From Dechloromonas sp. Dech2017 (lineage in GTDB: Bacteria; Pseudomonadota; Gammaproteobacteria; Burkholderiales; Rhodocyclaceae), in the NCBI GenBank assembly GCA_009469585.1, contig SSXW01000001.1, forward strand, positions 248,001 to 312,000: a stretch of DNA of 64,000 nt, read 5' to 3'. Position 1 is the stretch's first letter, and each line of letters opens with the position of its first letter. A program made the position numbers and the translations under genes. This document shows positions 8,602 through 17,302 of this stretch, piece by piece. The notes beneath the pieces are model-generated. The model made no database searches. It was given only the letters and a program-made list of their open reading frames with translations, and was not told where the DNA came from.

Positions 8602-8743
8602 GCTTACGAATGAAATCGATGCATTCTCGTGTCAGGCAAGGCGCAAACCGCAGACATAGCAGTCGCTATGGCGAGGATTTGCAACGCCGCATGGCGCGAG
8701 AAGGCGCGATTTCATGTAAGCGGTTTGGCGGAACGCGGTACTA
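8580..8743. mobile_element. 164-bp palindromic MITE-like element
   Basis: The two ends are imperfect inverted repeats of about 38 bp (TAGTACTGCGTTCCGTCAA at the left; the complement of GGCGGAACGCGGTACTA at the right), and the interior is also largely self-complementary (TTCTCG...CGAGAA, CAAGGCGCAAA...TTTGCAACGCC, CATAGC...GCTATG). The whole element could fold into one long hairpin. It has no reading frame of its own. The ends fall at TA dinucleotides, as in IS630/mariner-type MITEs, but an enlarged target duplication could not be proven. It supplies the stop codons of both flanking convergent genes. Confidence 0.75.
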
Positions 8744-8878
8744 GAGGTAAATGACGGCGGGAAAGACGGCGACGGCGAGGACGATGACCAGCCATTCGAG
8801 GTTGCGCCGGGCGAGGAAACCGGTGAAGTGCAGAACCAGGATGAGAATGGCGACAACGTAGAAAAGCGCAAACAGCAT
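8741..8878 (-). CDS. 45-residue small membrane protein
   Basis: Read by hand from the minus strand: ATG at 8878, stop TAG at 8743-8741. A strong Shine-Dalgarno (AAGGGGG) lies just upstream. The protein is almost entirely two hydrophobic helices (LFALFYVVAILILVLHF and WLVIVLAVAVFPAVIYL) joined by a short basic linker GFLARRNLE, so it is probably an inner membrane hairpin. The stop codon lies in the terminal base pairs of the palindromic element, so the native protein may have been slightly longer. I do not recognise a family. Confidence 0.65.
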   Translation of the reverse strand: MLFALFYVVAILILVLHFTGFLARRNLEWLVIVLAVAVFPAVIYL

Positions 8879-8945
8879 GGGTCCCCCTTGGACTTTCGTT
8901 CTCGGCAATGCCAGCGGCAATTATGACAACAAAAGCCCGGCTAGC

Positions 8946-9809
8946 CTAGCCGACGAAGCGCATCGAGAGGTCGAGGGCCTTCACGTCCTTGGTCAGGGCA
9001 CCGACCGAAATCCTGTCCACGCCGGTCTCGGCGATGCCGCGTATGGTTTCCAGCGTGACGTTGCCCGAGGCTTCGAGCACGGCGCGGCCGGCGTTGAGGC
9101 TGGCCGCCTGGCGCATCAGGTCGAGGCTGAAATTGTCGAGCAGCACCATGGTCGCCCCGGCCGCCAGCGCCTGCTGGAATTCGTCGAGATTCTCGACCTC
9201 GACCTGGATGAACTTGCAGCGGTCGGCGGCGCCGGCCGCGACCCGGCGGGCCTCGGCCATGGCCTGGGCGATGCCGCCGGCGGCGTGGATGTGGTTTTCC
9301 TTGATCAGGATGGCGTCCCACAGGGCCAGCCGGTGGTTGCCGCCGCCACCGGCGCGGACGGCGTATTTCTGCGCGATGCGCAGGCCAGGCAGGGTCTTGC
9401 GGGTATCGACCACCTGCGCCCCGGTGCCGGCGATGGCGTCGGCGTAAATGCGCGCCTTGCTGGCCACCGCTGACAGCAGTTGCAGGAAATTGAGGGCGCT
9501 GCGTTCGGCGGTGAGCAGGGCGCGGCCGTTGCCGGCGATGTCGCAGAGCATCTGGTTGGCGGCGATGCGCTCGCCGTCGGCGGCGTACCAGGTGACGGTG
9601 GCAGTCGGGTCGCAGCGCCGCACGCATTCGTCGAACCAGGCCGTGCCGCAGAGCACGCCGGCCTCGCGTGAGATCACCGTGGCGTGCACCTGGCGGTCGC
9701 CGGGGACCAGGGCGGCGGTCAGGTCGCCGGCGCCGACGTCCTCGGCCAGTGCGGCGGCGACGTTGCGGGAAATCTCGGCGGTCAGCGGGTAGTCGAATTC
9801 GATGGTCAT
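8946..9809 (-). CDS. nadC: Nicotinate-nucleotide pyrophosphorylase (carboxylating)
   Basis: 287 residues, quinolinate phosphoribosyltransferase of de novo NAD synthesis. Diagnostic stretches: [14 protein letters not shown] near the N-terminus, [40 protein letters not shown] with the substrate-binding TRKT, ILIKENH and the C-terminal [18 protein letters not shown]. Length is typical. It lies 32 bp downstream of the NAD(P)H-hydrate repair gene, so two NAD-linked genes are adjacent in a minus-strand run. Confidence 0.95.
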   Translation of the reverse strand: MTIEFDYPLTAEISRNVAAALAEDVGAGDLTAALVPGDRQVHATVISREAGVLCGTAWFDECVRRCDPTATVTWYAADGERIAANQMLCDIAGNGRALLTAERSALNFLQLLSAVASKARIYADAIAGTGAQVVDTRKTLPGLRIAQKYAVRAGGGGNHRLALWDAILIKENHIHAAGGIAQAMAEARRVAAGAADRCKFIQVEVENLDEFQQALAAGATMVLLDNFSLDLMRQAASLNAGRAVLEASGNVTLETIRGIAETGVDRISVGALTKDVKALDLSMRFVG

Positions 9810-9841
9810 GGCGGTGGGTAGGCGGCGGTGGGGGCTGAATT

Positions 9842-11338
9842 CTACCGCGGCTGGCGCTCGGCGACCCAGGCGTTGAACACCTGGCGGGCGGCGTCGATGA
9901 CCTCGCCGGCGGTCAGGCCGACCGGCCCGACGCCCTCGGCTAGCAGGCGGTCGGCGGCGGCGCCGTGGAGGTGCACGGCGGCGAGCAGGGCGAGGTCGGC
10001 CGGCCAGTTCTGGGCGATCAGGGCGACGATCAGGCCGCTCAGCACGTCACCCATGCCGGCGGTGGCCATGCCCGGGTTGCCGGTCGGATTGACCCAGAAT
10101 TTGCCGTCGACCGTCGCGATCACCGTGCCGCAGCCCTTGAGCGCGACATGGCTGCGGTAGCGCTCGGCCAGTTCGCGGGCGGCGGCGACCCGGTCGGCCT
10201 GGATGTCGCGTAGCGGGCAATCGAGCAGGCGCGCCGCTTCGGCCGGGTGCGGGGTGAGTACGGCGACGCCGACCCGGTTGTAGAGGTTGCCCTGCAGGCG
10301 GCCGTCTTCGGCCAGCAGGTTGAGGGCATCGGCATCGAGCACCAGGTTGACCGGCGCCTTCAGGGCCTGTTCGAGCAGGCGCGTCGCGTCGGCCGAGCGG
10401 CCCAGGCCGGGGCCGCAGGCGAGGGCCTGGAGATCGGCCTGGAGCAGGGTGTCGGCCCGCCGGATCATCAGTTCCGGCTGGTTGGGATCGACGGTCGGGG
10501 CCTCGCCGTCGAGCAGGCCGAGATAGACGCGGCCGGCGCCCAGCTTGAGGGCGGCGCGGGCGGCGAGCAGGGCGGCGCCGACCATCGACTTGCCGCCGCC
10601 GAGGACGCCGGCGTTGCCGAAGCTGCCCTTGTGGGTGTTGCGGCGGCGCGGCTTGAGGCGGCTGGCGAAATCGTCGGGGCCGAGCAGGCGGCCGTCGGCT
10701 ATCTCGTCGGGCGGTAAATCGAGGTCGAGCCCGGCGACACGGATCTCGCCGCAGTAGTCGGGGCCGTCCAGGGTGTGCAGGCCGGGCTTGCCGGCGATGA
10801 AGGTCAGCGTATGGCTGGCCCGGATCGTCGGGTTGAAGGCGCAGCCGGTGTCGGCGTCGAGGCCGGACGGGCAGTCGAGGGCGAGCAGCGGGCAACGGTC
10901 GCGCTCGGCCAGGCGGTTGGCGTTGATGACCAGGCGGGCGTAGTCGTCTTCCGGGGCGCGGCGCAGGCCGATGCCGAACAGGCCGTCGACGATCAGCGAC
11001 CAGTGTTCGTCGTCGGGAATCTGGCGCAGCGTGGTGCCGCCGCCGGCGACGAAGCGGCCGTGGGCGGCAGCGGCATCGGTCGGCAGGCGGCCGGCGTCGC
11101 CGATGAAAACGAGGCGGACGTCGAAGAAGCGCTGGCGCAGCAGGCCGGCCATCTCGAAGGCATCGCCGCCGTTGTTGCCGGGGCCGGCAAGGACGAGGAC
11201 GGGCCGGTTGCGGTCGCCGGCCAGGGCAGCCGCCCAGTGCGCCGCCGCGGCGCCGGCCCGCTGCATCAGCGGCTGCTCGGCGTGGCCGGCTTCGAGGCGG
11301 CGGATGCCGGCGGTCAGGTAGAGGTCGTTGGCATGCAT
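9842..11338 (-). CDS. nnr: Bifunctional NAD(P)H-hydrate epimerase / ADP-dependent dehydratase
   Basis: 498 residues from the ATG at 11338 ([18 protein letters not shown]); an upstream extension would overlap the deacetylase-like gene. N-terminal YjeF epimerase domain: [19 protein letters not shown] (about residue 55) and [14 protein letters not shown]-terminal ribokinase-like NnrD domain: [48 protein letters not shown] and the catalytic [15 protein letters not shown]. Together they epimerise and dehydrate damaged NADHX/NADPHX. Copy 4 of the dispersed motif is inside the dehydratase domain. Confidence 0.92.
   Translation of the reverse strand: MHANDLYLTAGIRRLEAGHAEQPLMQRAGAAAAHWAAALAGDRNRPVLVLAGPGNNGGDAFEMAGLLRQRFFDVRLVFIGDAGRLPTDAAAAHGRFVAGGGTTLRQIPDDEHWSLIVDGLFGIGLRRAPEDDYARLVINANRLAERDRCPLLALDCPSGLDADTGCAFNPTIRASHTLTFIAGKPGLHTLDGPDYCGEIRVAGLDLDLPPDEIADGRLLGPDDFASRLKPRRRNTHKGSFGNAGVLGGGKSMVGAALLAARAALKLGAGRVYLGLLDGEAPTVDPNQPELMIRRADTLLQADLQALACGPGLGRSADATRLLEQALKAPVNLVLDADALNLLAEDGRLQGNLYNRVGVAVLTPHPAEAARLLDCPLRDIQADRVAAARELAERYRSHVALKGCGTVIATVDGKFWVNPTGNPGMATAGMGDVLSGLIVALIAQNWPADLALLAAVHLHGAAADRLLAEGVGPVGLTAGEVIDAARQVFNAWVAERQPR
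10087..10115 (+). repeat. Dispersed USS-like motif, copy 4
   Basis: GATTGACCC, an AATTT tract and CCGTCGACCGTC. It lies within nnr and has one mismatch in the GACCGC core. Confidence 0.5.
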
Positions 11339-11348
11339 CCGAAGAATT

Positions 11349-12248
11349 TTAGCCCCAAGTTCGCCGGGCGAGGCAGATGGTGTTGCGGTGGATGCTGACC
11401 GTGTCGTCGATCTGGCGGGCATAGCCGCCGGCCATGGCGATGGCGGCCGCTACGCCTTGCTGGCGGCAGCGGGCAAAGACCCGCCGGTCGCGCTCGGCCA
11501 GGCCGTCCATGCTCAGCCCCAGGCGGCCGAGGCGGTCGTCGCGGTAGGGGTCGGCGCCGGCCAGGTAAATGACCAGATCGGGGCGGGCCAGGTCGAAGGC
11601 GGTGGCCAGGCCGTGGTCGAGCTGCTGCAGGTAGGCTTCGTCGGGGCAGCCGTCGGGCAGTTCGATGTCGAGGTCGCTCGCCTCCTTGGCGAAGGGGAAA
11701 TTGCGGGCGCCGTGCATGGAAAAGGTGAACACGCTGTCGTCGCCGCGCAGGATGCTGGCCGTGCCGTTGCCCTGGTGCACGTCGCAATCGACGATCAGCA
11801 GGCGGCCGGCCCGGCCTTCGGCCTGCATGGCGCGGGCGGCGACGGCGGCGTCGTTGAAGACGCAGAAGCCCTCGCCGCGGTCGCGGAAGGCGTGGTGGGT
11901 GCCGCCGGCCAGGTTGGCGGCGACGCCGTCCTTGAGCGCGGCCCGGCAGGCGGCGATGGTGGCCCCGGCCGAACGCCGGGAACGCTCGACCATGGCGGCG
12001 CTCCACGGGAAGCCGATTTGCTTTTCGGCCGATTTTTCCAGTCGACCGTCGGCAACGGCCCGGATGTAGGCGAGGTCGTGGGCGCGGCCGAGTTCCTCGT
12101 CGCTGGCCGCCGGCGGCAGGTGGAAGTCGTCCGGCCGGAATTCGCCGCTGGCCAGCAGGCTGTGGCGCAGCCGCGAATATTTTTCCATCGGGAAGCGATG
12201 GCCAGGCGGCAGGGGAAGCACGAAGACATCGGTGTAGAACAGCCGCAC
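11349..12248 (-). CDS. Histone-deacetylase-family (AcuC/AphA-like) hydrolase
   Basis: 299 residues, a class II-type zinc amide hydrolase. Visible signatures are GGTHHAFRDRGEGFCVFND (tandem His of the charge relay), IVDCDVHQGNGTA (metal-binding Asp and His) and AGADPYRDDRLG (second metal Asp). Bacterial members deacetylate acetylated amines, polyamines or lysines; the substrate here is unknown. It starts 20 bp after the stop of the thioredoxin-TPR gene and its stop is 10 bp from the start of nnr, so the genes are probably co-transcribed. Copy 5 of the dispersed motif is in the N-terminal half. Confidence 0.88.
   Translation of the reverse strand: MRLFYTDVFVLPLPPGHRFPMEKYSRLRHSLLASGEFRPDDFHLPPAASDEELGRAHDLAYIRAVADGRLEKSAEKQIGFPWSAAMVERSRRSAGATIAACRAALKDGVAANLAGGTHHAFRDRGEGFCVFNDAAVAARAMQAEGRAGRLLIVDCDVHQGNGTASILRGDDSVFTFSMHGARNFPFAKEASDLDIELPDGCPDEAYLQQLDHGLATAFDLARPDLVIYLAGADPYRDDRLGRLGLSMDGLAERDRRVFARCRQQGVAAAIAMAGGYARQIDDTVSIHRNTICLARRTWG
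12016..12050 (+). repeat. Dispersed USS-like motif, copy 5
   Basis: ATTTGCTTTTCGGCCG, then ATTTTTCCAG and GTCGACCG. It lies inside the deacetylase-family gene, opposite to the coding strand. Confidence 0.7.
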
Positions 12249-12268
12249 GGCCGATGCCCCGGGCGGGA

Positions 12269-13126
12269 TCAGTTGAGGCCGGCGGACAGCTTGCGGCGGA
12301 ACTCGCGGATAAGGTCGTCGTACTGCTCGCTGCCGGCGAGGGCTTCGAACAGATTGAGCAGCGCCTTGCGGCCGGCGCCTTCGTCGAAGAAGCGGTCGGT
12401 CAGGGCGACGTGCAGGGCGGCTTCCATAGCTTCGCGGAAGCGGCTCTGGGCGGCCAGGGCGCGCGACAGTTCGAGGCGGGCGGCGTGGTCGGCCGGGTTG
12501 GCGGCCAGCTTCGCTTCGATGGCAGCCGTGTCGGCGGCGCCGTCGGCCAGCGCCAGGCGGGCGCGCAGGGCATTGGCGCGGTCCGGTTCGTTGGCGTAGT
12601 CGCCGGCCAGCAGTTGCTTGGCTTCGTCGTGGCGGCCGAGCTGCATCAGCACGTCGACGGCGTCGAGCTGGATGGCCTGGTCCTGCGGGTTGGCCTGGCT
12701 GGCGGCGACCAGCTTGGCCAGCGCCGCGTCGAGCTTGCCTTCGCCGACCAGGGCGGCGGCCTCCTCGCGCAGGTTGCCTTCCGACCCGGCCGGCAGCGCG
12801 ATGCGTTCGAGGAACTCGCGGACCTTGCCTTCGGGCAGGGCGCCGTTGAATTCATCGACCAGCTGGCCCTGGAACAGCACCTTGACCGAGGGAATGCTGC
12901 GCACGCCGAAATGCTGGGCCAGCTCGGGGTTCTCGTCGGCGTTGACCATGGCCAGCAGGAAGCGGCCCTTGAATTCCTCGGCCAGCTTCTCGAGCAAGGG
13001 CTTCAGGACCTTGCATGGCTCGCACCAGGGGGCCCAGAAGTCGACGACTACTGGCACCTTGTCGGCGACGGTGAGGACCTTGGTTTCGAAGTTTTCGAGG
13101 GAAACATCAAAGGCGAATTCGGACAT
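12269..13126 (-). CDS. cnoX: Thioredoxin-TPR chaperone, CnoX/YbbN family
   Basis: 285 residues. An N-terminal thioredoxin domain (about 1-110) carries VDFWAPWCEPCKVLKPLLEK, so a complete WCxxC pair is present, whereas E. coli CnoX has lost it; several other proteobacterial CnoX proteins keep the pair and act as oxidoreductases. The rest consists of TPR-like helices (LAANPADHAARLELSRALAA and similar), ending in a conserved LLNLFEALAGSEQYDDLIREFRRKL block. Family role: holdase protecting substrates of GroEL and DnaK from over-oxidation. It begins 18 bp after the last gene of the dar operon. Confidence 0.9.
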   Translation of the reverse strand: MSEFAFDVSLENFETKVLTVADKVPVVVDFWAPWCEPCKVLKPLLEKLAEEFKGRFLLAMVNADENPELAQHFGVRSIPSVKVLFQGQLVDEFNGALPEGKVREFLERIALPAGSEGNLREEAAALVGEGKLDAALAKLVAASQANPQDQAIQLDAVDVLMQLGRHDEAKQLLAGDYANEPDRANALRARLALADGAADTAAIEAKLAANPADHAARLELSRALAAQSRFREAMEAALHVALTDRFFDEGAGRKALLNLFEALAGSEQYDDLIREFRRKLSAGLN

Positions 13127-13144
13127 GTTGGGAGCCTGTGGAAA

Positions 13145-13816
13145 TTAAAGTCGGGAGAATTCTAACGTCAGCCGGGCGGCGCGGGGGGAAACCAGGACAA
13201 GCGGCGCCGGACCGTCGCCGGCCAGCCAGCCGGCCAGCCGGGCCGGGAAATCGGGGGTGTCGGGCAGGGCGTCGGGCGGCTGCATGTCGCTTAACTGGAG
13301 GCCGGCCAGCGGATTTTCAAGGGGCCGGGCGCTCAGGCTCAGCCAGTCACCAGTCGCCGCCTCGTCCCAGCAGTCGAGGCTGGCGCACAGCACCTGGGCG
13401 TAGCGGCCTGCGGCCAGCCAGCGGCAGGCCAGGGCGAGGAGCAGCGACCAGCCGGCGCGCTTCTCGTCGTCGAGCGGCAGGTGCATGGCGCAGTCCAGGC
13501 CGGGCAGCAGGGGCTGCAACTGGGCGGCGGCGATGGCCGGCTGGGTGGCCAGGAAATCGTAGGGCATGGGCTCGCCGCCGCCGCACATTTCGCCGAGCAG
13601 GTGCAGGGTCTCGCGGCGCGGGCCGCTGGTCGACTGCCAGAGCAGGGCGGTCGGCAGCGCCCGGCGTTGCGGCGGGATGGCGTGCAGGGCGCCGGTCACG
13701 GCCAGCTGGGTGAGCGGCGCGGCGCGGCGCAGCGGCTTGCCGAGCGCGTCGCGCACGGCGCCGGCCAGGTCGGCCGGGGCGAAGTGCTGCGAGAAGGCGG
13801 CGTCGAGAAAAATCAT
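13145..13816 (-). CDS. Beta-ketoacyl synthase-like protein, chain-length-factor type (short)
   Basis: 223 residues from the ATG at 13816, which overlaps the stop of the preceding ketosynthase gene (ATGA). It resembles the short ketoacyl-synthase-like family found beside ketosynthases in aryl polyene and related clusters: LTQLAVTGALHAIPP, LPTALLWQSTSGPRRETLHLL and a central PYDFLATQPAIAAAQLQPLLPG. No catalytic Cys in an NxCxxG context and no GHTxGASG block are seen, so it is probably a non-catalytic partner or specificity subunit of the gene at 13813-14895. Last gene of the dar operon. Confidence 0.7.
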   Translation of the reverse strand: MIFLDAAFSQHFAPADLAGAVRDALGKPLRRAAPLTQLAVTGALHAIPPQRRALPTALLWQSTSGPRRETLHLLGEMCGGGEPMPYDFLATQPAIAAAQLQPLLPGLDCAMHLPLDDEKRAGWSLLLALACRWLAAGRYAQVLCASLDCWDEAATGDWLSLSARPLENPLAGLQLSDMQPPDALPDTPDFPARLAGWLAGDGPAPLVLVSPRAARLTLEFSRL

Positions 13817-14895
13817 GGCCGGCGCGCGACGATCAGGCTGGCCAGTCCGCCACCGAAGCCGATCAGGTTGAGCAGGGCGCGCTCGACGTGCGCGGTGCTG
13901 GGCGCGACCATCGGTGCCAGTGCGATTTCCGGATCGACCCGGGCGAAGCCGGCGGTGGCCGGCAGGCGGTCGGCGTCGAGGCAGGCGAGCAGGGCGGCCA
14001 GTTCGGCGATGCCGCTGGCGCCCAGGGTGTGGCCGAGGGCGGCCTTGAACGAGAGCAGCGGCGGCATGGCCTGGCCGAAGACCCGGCGCAGGGCGTTGGC
14101 CTCGGCCAGGTCGGTGCCCGGCGAGCCGGCCGCCTGCAGCTTGACCAACTCGATGTCGGCGGCTTGCATTTTGGCCTCGTTCAGACAGTCGACCGCGACG
14201 GCGGCGATGCGCCCGCCATCCGGGTCCGGGCCGGTCGTCGAGTGGCCGTCGAGGCCGGTGCGCAGGCCGGCGATGCGCCAGTCGGCAGGCTCGGCGCTGA
14301 GGTGGACGGCAGCCAGCGCTTCGCCCAGCACCAGGCCGTCGCGGCCAGCGTCGAACGGCCGGGCGGCTTCGGCCGAGAGCAGTTCCATGCTGGCGAAGCC
14401 GGCCAGCGTGCTGGCGTTGGCCAGTTCGCAGCCGAGCACCACGGCGTCGTCGATGAGGCCGCCGGCGATCAAAGTGCGCGCCGCGTCGATGGCCGAAAAG
14501 CCGGCGATGCAGGCGTTCGAGAAGCTGTAGCGGGGGCCGTCCAGGCCCAGCCATTGGGCGATCAGCGGGGTGAACGAGGCGCTGGCCGGGGGCAGGTCGA
14601 AGGGCGGCCCGAGTTGCTCGAAATGACCGATCTGGAAGGACGACGAGGCGACGAAGAGCGGCGTCTGGGCAGGTAGCGGGCCGAGCTGGCCGGCGATCTG
14701 GCCGACGAAGCCTTCGGCCCGGCGCAGCCAGTCGGTTTCCGCCCCGGTCAGCGCGAAATAGGGAAACTGGCGTGCCCCCAGCCGGCGCCGCCCGGCGCTG
14801 CACTGGCCGGCCCACAGCGCGGCGGCGACGGCGGCCGGCGAGTCGCCGCGGGCGCAGAGCAGGGCGCGGCGGCCGATGTAAACCGGGCGGTTCAC
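13813..14895 (-). CDS. Beta-ketoacyl-ACP synthase (KAS I/II type), atypical
   Basis: 360 residues from a GTG start (14895) that overlaps the ACP stop by 4 bp. Claisen-condensing enzyme of the thiolase fold. The nucleophile is at about C129 (SNACIAGFSAIDAARTL) and the second catalytic His at about H289 (FKAALGHTLGASG). The usual first His (xAHGTGTxxGD) is replaced: the sequence reads LQAAGSPGTDLAEA, with Ala near residue 256. Whether it still condenses or only transfers/decarboxylates is open. It sits between the ACP gene and a chain-length-factor-like gene, a pairing typical of type II polyketide-like systems. Confidence 0.8.
   Translation of the reverse strand: MNRPVYIGRRALLCARGDSPAAVAAALWAGQCSAGRRRLGARQFPYFALTGAETDWLRRAEGFVGQIAGQLGPLPAQTPLFVASSSFQIGHFEQLGPPFDLPPASASFTPLIAQWLGLDGPRYSFSNACIAGFSAIDAARTLIAGGLIDDAVVLGCELANASTLAGFASMELLSAEAARPFDAGRDGLVLGEALAAVHLSAEPADWRIAGLRTGLDGHSTTGPDPDGGRIAAVAVDCLNEAKMQAADIELVKLQAAGSPGTDLAEANALRRVFGQAMPPLLSFKAALGHTLGASGIAELAALLACLDADRLPATAGFARVDPEIALAPMVAPSTAHVERALLNLIGFGGGLASLIVARRP
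14165..14194 (+). repeat. Degenerate candidate copy of the dispersed motif
   Basis: CATTTTGGCC, an 11-bp spacer without an A/T tract, then GTCGACCGCGA. It matches the outer half and the core but lacks the inner tract. It is listed as doubtful and not included in the count. Confidence 0.25.
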
Positions 14896-15161
14896 GGGCG
14901 GCTGGCCAGCCAGGCTTCGAGGTGCTCGGCGAGGTTGGCGACGCTGGCCAGGATGCGTCGGGTTTCCTTGCTGTCGGGCAGGCGCAGGCCGTATTGCTTC
15001 TTGATCGCCATCGAGACCTGCAGCGCGTCGAGCGAATCGAGCTGCAGCGGCGCTTCCGGGCCGAAGAGGATCTCGTCGTCGGTGATGCTCTCCGGGGCGC
15101 AATCCTTGTCGCAGGATTCGACGATCAGGGCTTTCAGTTCGAGACGGAGGGCGGTATTCAT
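14892..15161 (-). CDS. Acyl carrier protein
   Basis: 89 residues from the ATG at 15161, which shares one base with the stop of the ABC permease gene. Phosphopantetheine attachment is predicted at the Ser of LQLDSLDALQV (about residue 43), in the usual acidic helix II context, with a following VSMAIKKQYGLRLPDSKE. It is a dedicated carrier for the two flanking ketosynthase-type proteins and probably for the BtrH-like acyltransferase of the same operon. Confidence 0.88.
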   Translation of the reverse strand: MNTALRLELKALIVESCDKDCAPESITDDEILFGPEAPLQLDSLDALQVSMAIKKQYGLRLPDSKETRRILASVANLAEHLEAWLASRP

Positions 15162-16387
15162 CAACGGGCGGCCAGTGAGCGGTGGTTGAGCCAGACGGCG
15201 AGCAGCAGCGCGGCGGCGGCGAAGGCGAGCAGGCGGGCCAGGCTGGGCAGGATGTCGGCGAAGCCGCCGTGGCGCAGCATGACGATGTGGAAACCTTCCA
15301 GCCCCCAGGCCATCGGCGACCAGGCGGCCAGTTGCTGCATGGCGGCCGGCATCACGAACTTGGGCACCATGATGCCGCCGATGGCGCCCATCAGGATGTT
15401 GCCGACGCCGCCGATCACCGTCGCCTGCTCGGCGGTGCGGGCCAGGCTGGCGACGAGCAGCGCGAAGGCGACGGCGGCCAGGCTGACGGCGGCGGCGACC
15501 GCCCAGGCGTTGAGGAGGAGCGGCAGGCTGCCCGGCAGTTCGAGCGCTTCGCTGCCGAAGAGCGGCACCAGGAAAATGCCGACCAGCACCATGAGTACGG
15601 CCTGCAACTGGTTGACGACGAAAAAGGGAAGCAGCTTGCCGGCCAGCACCAGGTGGAAAGGCAGGCCCATGGCGCGCAGGCGCTGCAGCGTGCCCTGCTG
15701 GCGCTCGATGATGAAGATGGCCGAGACCGGGATGACGACGAAGAACATGGCGAAGATCAGCCAGGCCGGCACGTTCTGCTGCACCGACGAGGGCGGCCGC
15801 AGGCTGCCCGCCTTGCCGACGGCGAGGCTGACGATTTCGTCCGGCCAGTCGCGCTGGACGGCGGCACCGGGCTTTACCGGCAGGCCGAAGAGCAGGCCGG
15901 CGCGCTGGCTCAGTTCGTCGGCGCGGACGGCGCCCAGCGCGGCCATCACCTGGTTGCGGAAGGCCAGCTGCAGGGCCGGGCTGAGCGCGGGGTCGGTGAA
16001 CAGCTGGAGCGGGGCGGTCGGCTGGCCGTCGGCGCCGGCCGGGGCGAGCAGGCGTTCGCCGAAGCCCTGGGGCAGGATCAGGGCCAGCACCTGGCGGCCA
16101 TCGGCGATGCCCTGCCGGGCCGCTTGCGGATCGGCCGGCGGCGCCAGGCGGCGGAAGGAAACGCCCTGGTCGAGGCGCTTGAGCAGCGCCGCCGAGTGCG
16201 GGCTGCGGTCGAGATCGACGACGACGTAGGCGGCATCGATGCTGGCCCCCGGCGAAAAGGCGTCGCGCAGCGCCATGGTCATGACCAGGATGAAGACGGT
16301 CGGCATGATGAACAGCGCCAAGAGGCCGTGCCGGTCGCGCAGCAGGGCGATCGATTCCTTGAGCCAGAGGGCGTGCAGGCGGGTCAT
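15161..16387 (-). CDS. ABC-2 type transporter permease
   Basis: 408 residues. One N-terminal membrane helix (ALFIMPTVFILVMTMAL), a large periplasmic loop of about 190 residues, then five C-terminal helices (FAMFFVVIPVSAIFIIERQQGTLQRL and on), the layout of YhhJ/YbhR-type ABC-2 exporters. The ERQQGT block after the first helix of the C-terminal set is characteristic of this class. It follows the ATPase gene after 3 bp and shares a base with the ACP start, so it probably exports or flips the lipid made by the operon. Confidence 0.88.
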   Translation of the reverse strand: MTRLHALWLKESIALLRDRHGLLALFIMPTVFILVMTMALRDAFSPGASIDAAYVVVDLDRSPHSAALLKRLDQGVSFRRLAPPADPQAARQGIADGRQVLALILPQGFGERLLAPAGADGQPTAPLQLFTDPALSPALQLAFRNQVMAALGAVRADELSQRAGLLFGLPVKPGAAVQRDWPDEIVSLAVGKAGSLRPPSSVQQNVPAWLIFAMFFVVIPVSAIFIIERQQGTLQRLRAMGLPFHLVLAGKLLPFFVVNQLQAVLMVLVGIFLVPLFGSEALELPGSLPLLLNAWAVAAAVSLAAVAFALLVASLARTAEQATVIGGVGNILMGAIGGIMVPKFVMPAAMQQLAAWSPMAWGLEGFHIVMLRHGGFADILPSLARLLAFAAAALLLAVWLNHRSLAAR

Positions 16388-16390
16388 CGC

Positions 16391-17302
16391 TCAATCTCGC
16401 AGCGAGCGGCTGGTCAGCTGCATGAACAGCTGTTCGAGGTCGTGGCGGCCGAGGCTGAGCTGGCGGACGCCGCAGCCGGCCGCGGCCAGCTGGTCGAGCA
16501 GGCCGGCGAGTGCTGCGGTCGACGGCAAAAAAAGGCGAAATTTGCAATTTCCCTGCGCGCTGGCCGCGTAGCGTTCGGCCAGCTCGGCCGGCAGCGGGCC
16601 GTCGAGCTCGATGTCGAGCTGCGGCCGGGGGCTGGCCAGCAGGTCGGCCAGCGCCCCTTCGGCGAGCACCCGGCCGTGGTCGATGATGGCAATGCGCTGG
16701 CAGATGGCCTCGACCTCCTCCATGTAGTGGCTGGTGTAGATCACCGTCGTGCCGGCCGCCGGCAGCCCGGCGATGGCGTCGAGCAGGAAGCGGCGCGATT
16801 GCGGATCGACGCCGACCGTCGGTTCGTCGAGGAGCAGTAGCTGTGGCTTACCGAGCAGGCCGATGGCCAGGTTGAGGCGCCGGCGCAGGCCGCCCGACAG
16901 CTGTTCGGCGCGCTGGCCGACGACCTGTTCGAGGCGGGCGAAGGTGATGGCGGCGTCGACCTGCCGGCGGGCTTCGCCGCCTTGCAGGCCGAGCACGCCG
17001 GCGAAAAAGCGCAGGTTCTCGCCGGCCGTCAGCATCGGGTAGAAGGCGTAGTCCTGCGGCACCAGCGCAATGGCCCGCCGGTTGGCGGCGCGGGCTTCGG
17101 CCAGCGGCCGGCCGTCCAGCGTGATCGTGCCGCCCCTCGGGGCGAGCAGGCCGGCGAGCAGCGAGATCAGCGTCGTCTTGCCGGCACCGTTCGGGCCGAG
17201 CAGGCCGTAGACCGCGCCGGCCGGGACATCGAGCGAGACGGCGTCGAGGGCGGCCGGGCCGGTCTCGCGGTAGCGAAATGAAACGCCGTCGATGGCCAGC
17301 AT
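16391..17302 (-). CDS. ABC transporter ATP-binding protein
   Basis: 303 residues from the ATG at 17302 (MLAIDGVSFRY). Walker A GPNGAGKTT, Q-loop LVPQDYAFYP, signature LSGGLRRRLN, Walker B LLLLDEPTVG and the H-loop in YTSHYMEEVE are all present, as in DrrA/YbhF-type exporters. A C-terminal tail of about 80 residues follows the nucleotide-binding domain; copy 6 of the dispersed motif encodes part of it. ATP-binding partner of the permease immediately downstream. Confidence 0.92.
   Translation of the reverse strand: MLAIDGVSFRYRETGPAALDAVSLDVPAGAVYGLLGPNGAGKTTLISLLAGLLAPRGGTITLDGRPLAEARAANRRAIALVPQDYAFYPMLTAGENLRFFAGVLGLQGGEARRQVDAAITFARLEQVVGQRAEQLSGGLRRRLNLAIGLLGKPQLLLLDEPTVGVDPQSRRFLLDAIAGLPAAGTTVIYTSHYMEEVEAICQRIAIIDHGRVLAEGALADLLASPRPQLDIELDGPLPAELAERYAASAQGNCKFRLFLPSTAALAGLLDQLAAAGCGVRQLSLGRHDLEQLFMQLTSRSLRD
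16513..16550 (-). repeat. Dispersed USS-like motif, copy 6 (inverted)
   Basis: CTGCGGTCGACGGC followed by an AAAAAAA tract and then GAAATTTGCAATTT. It is a good copy inside the ABC ATPase gene, where it encodes residues in the C-terminal tail. Confidence 0.75.
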
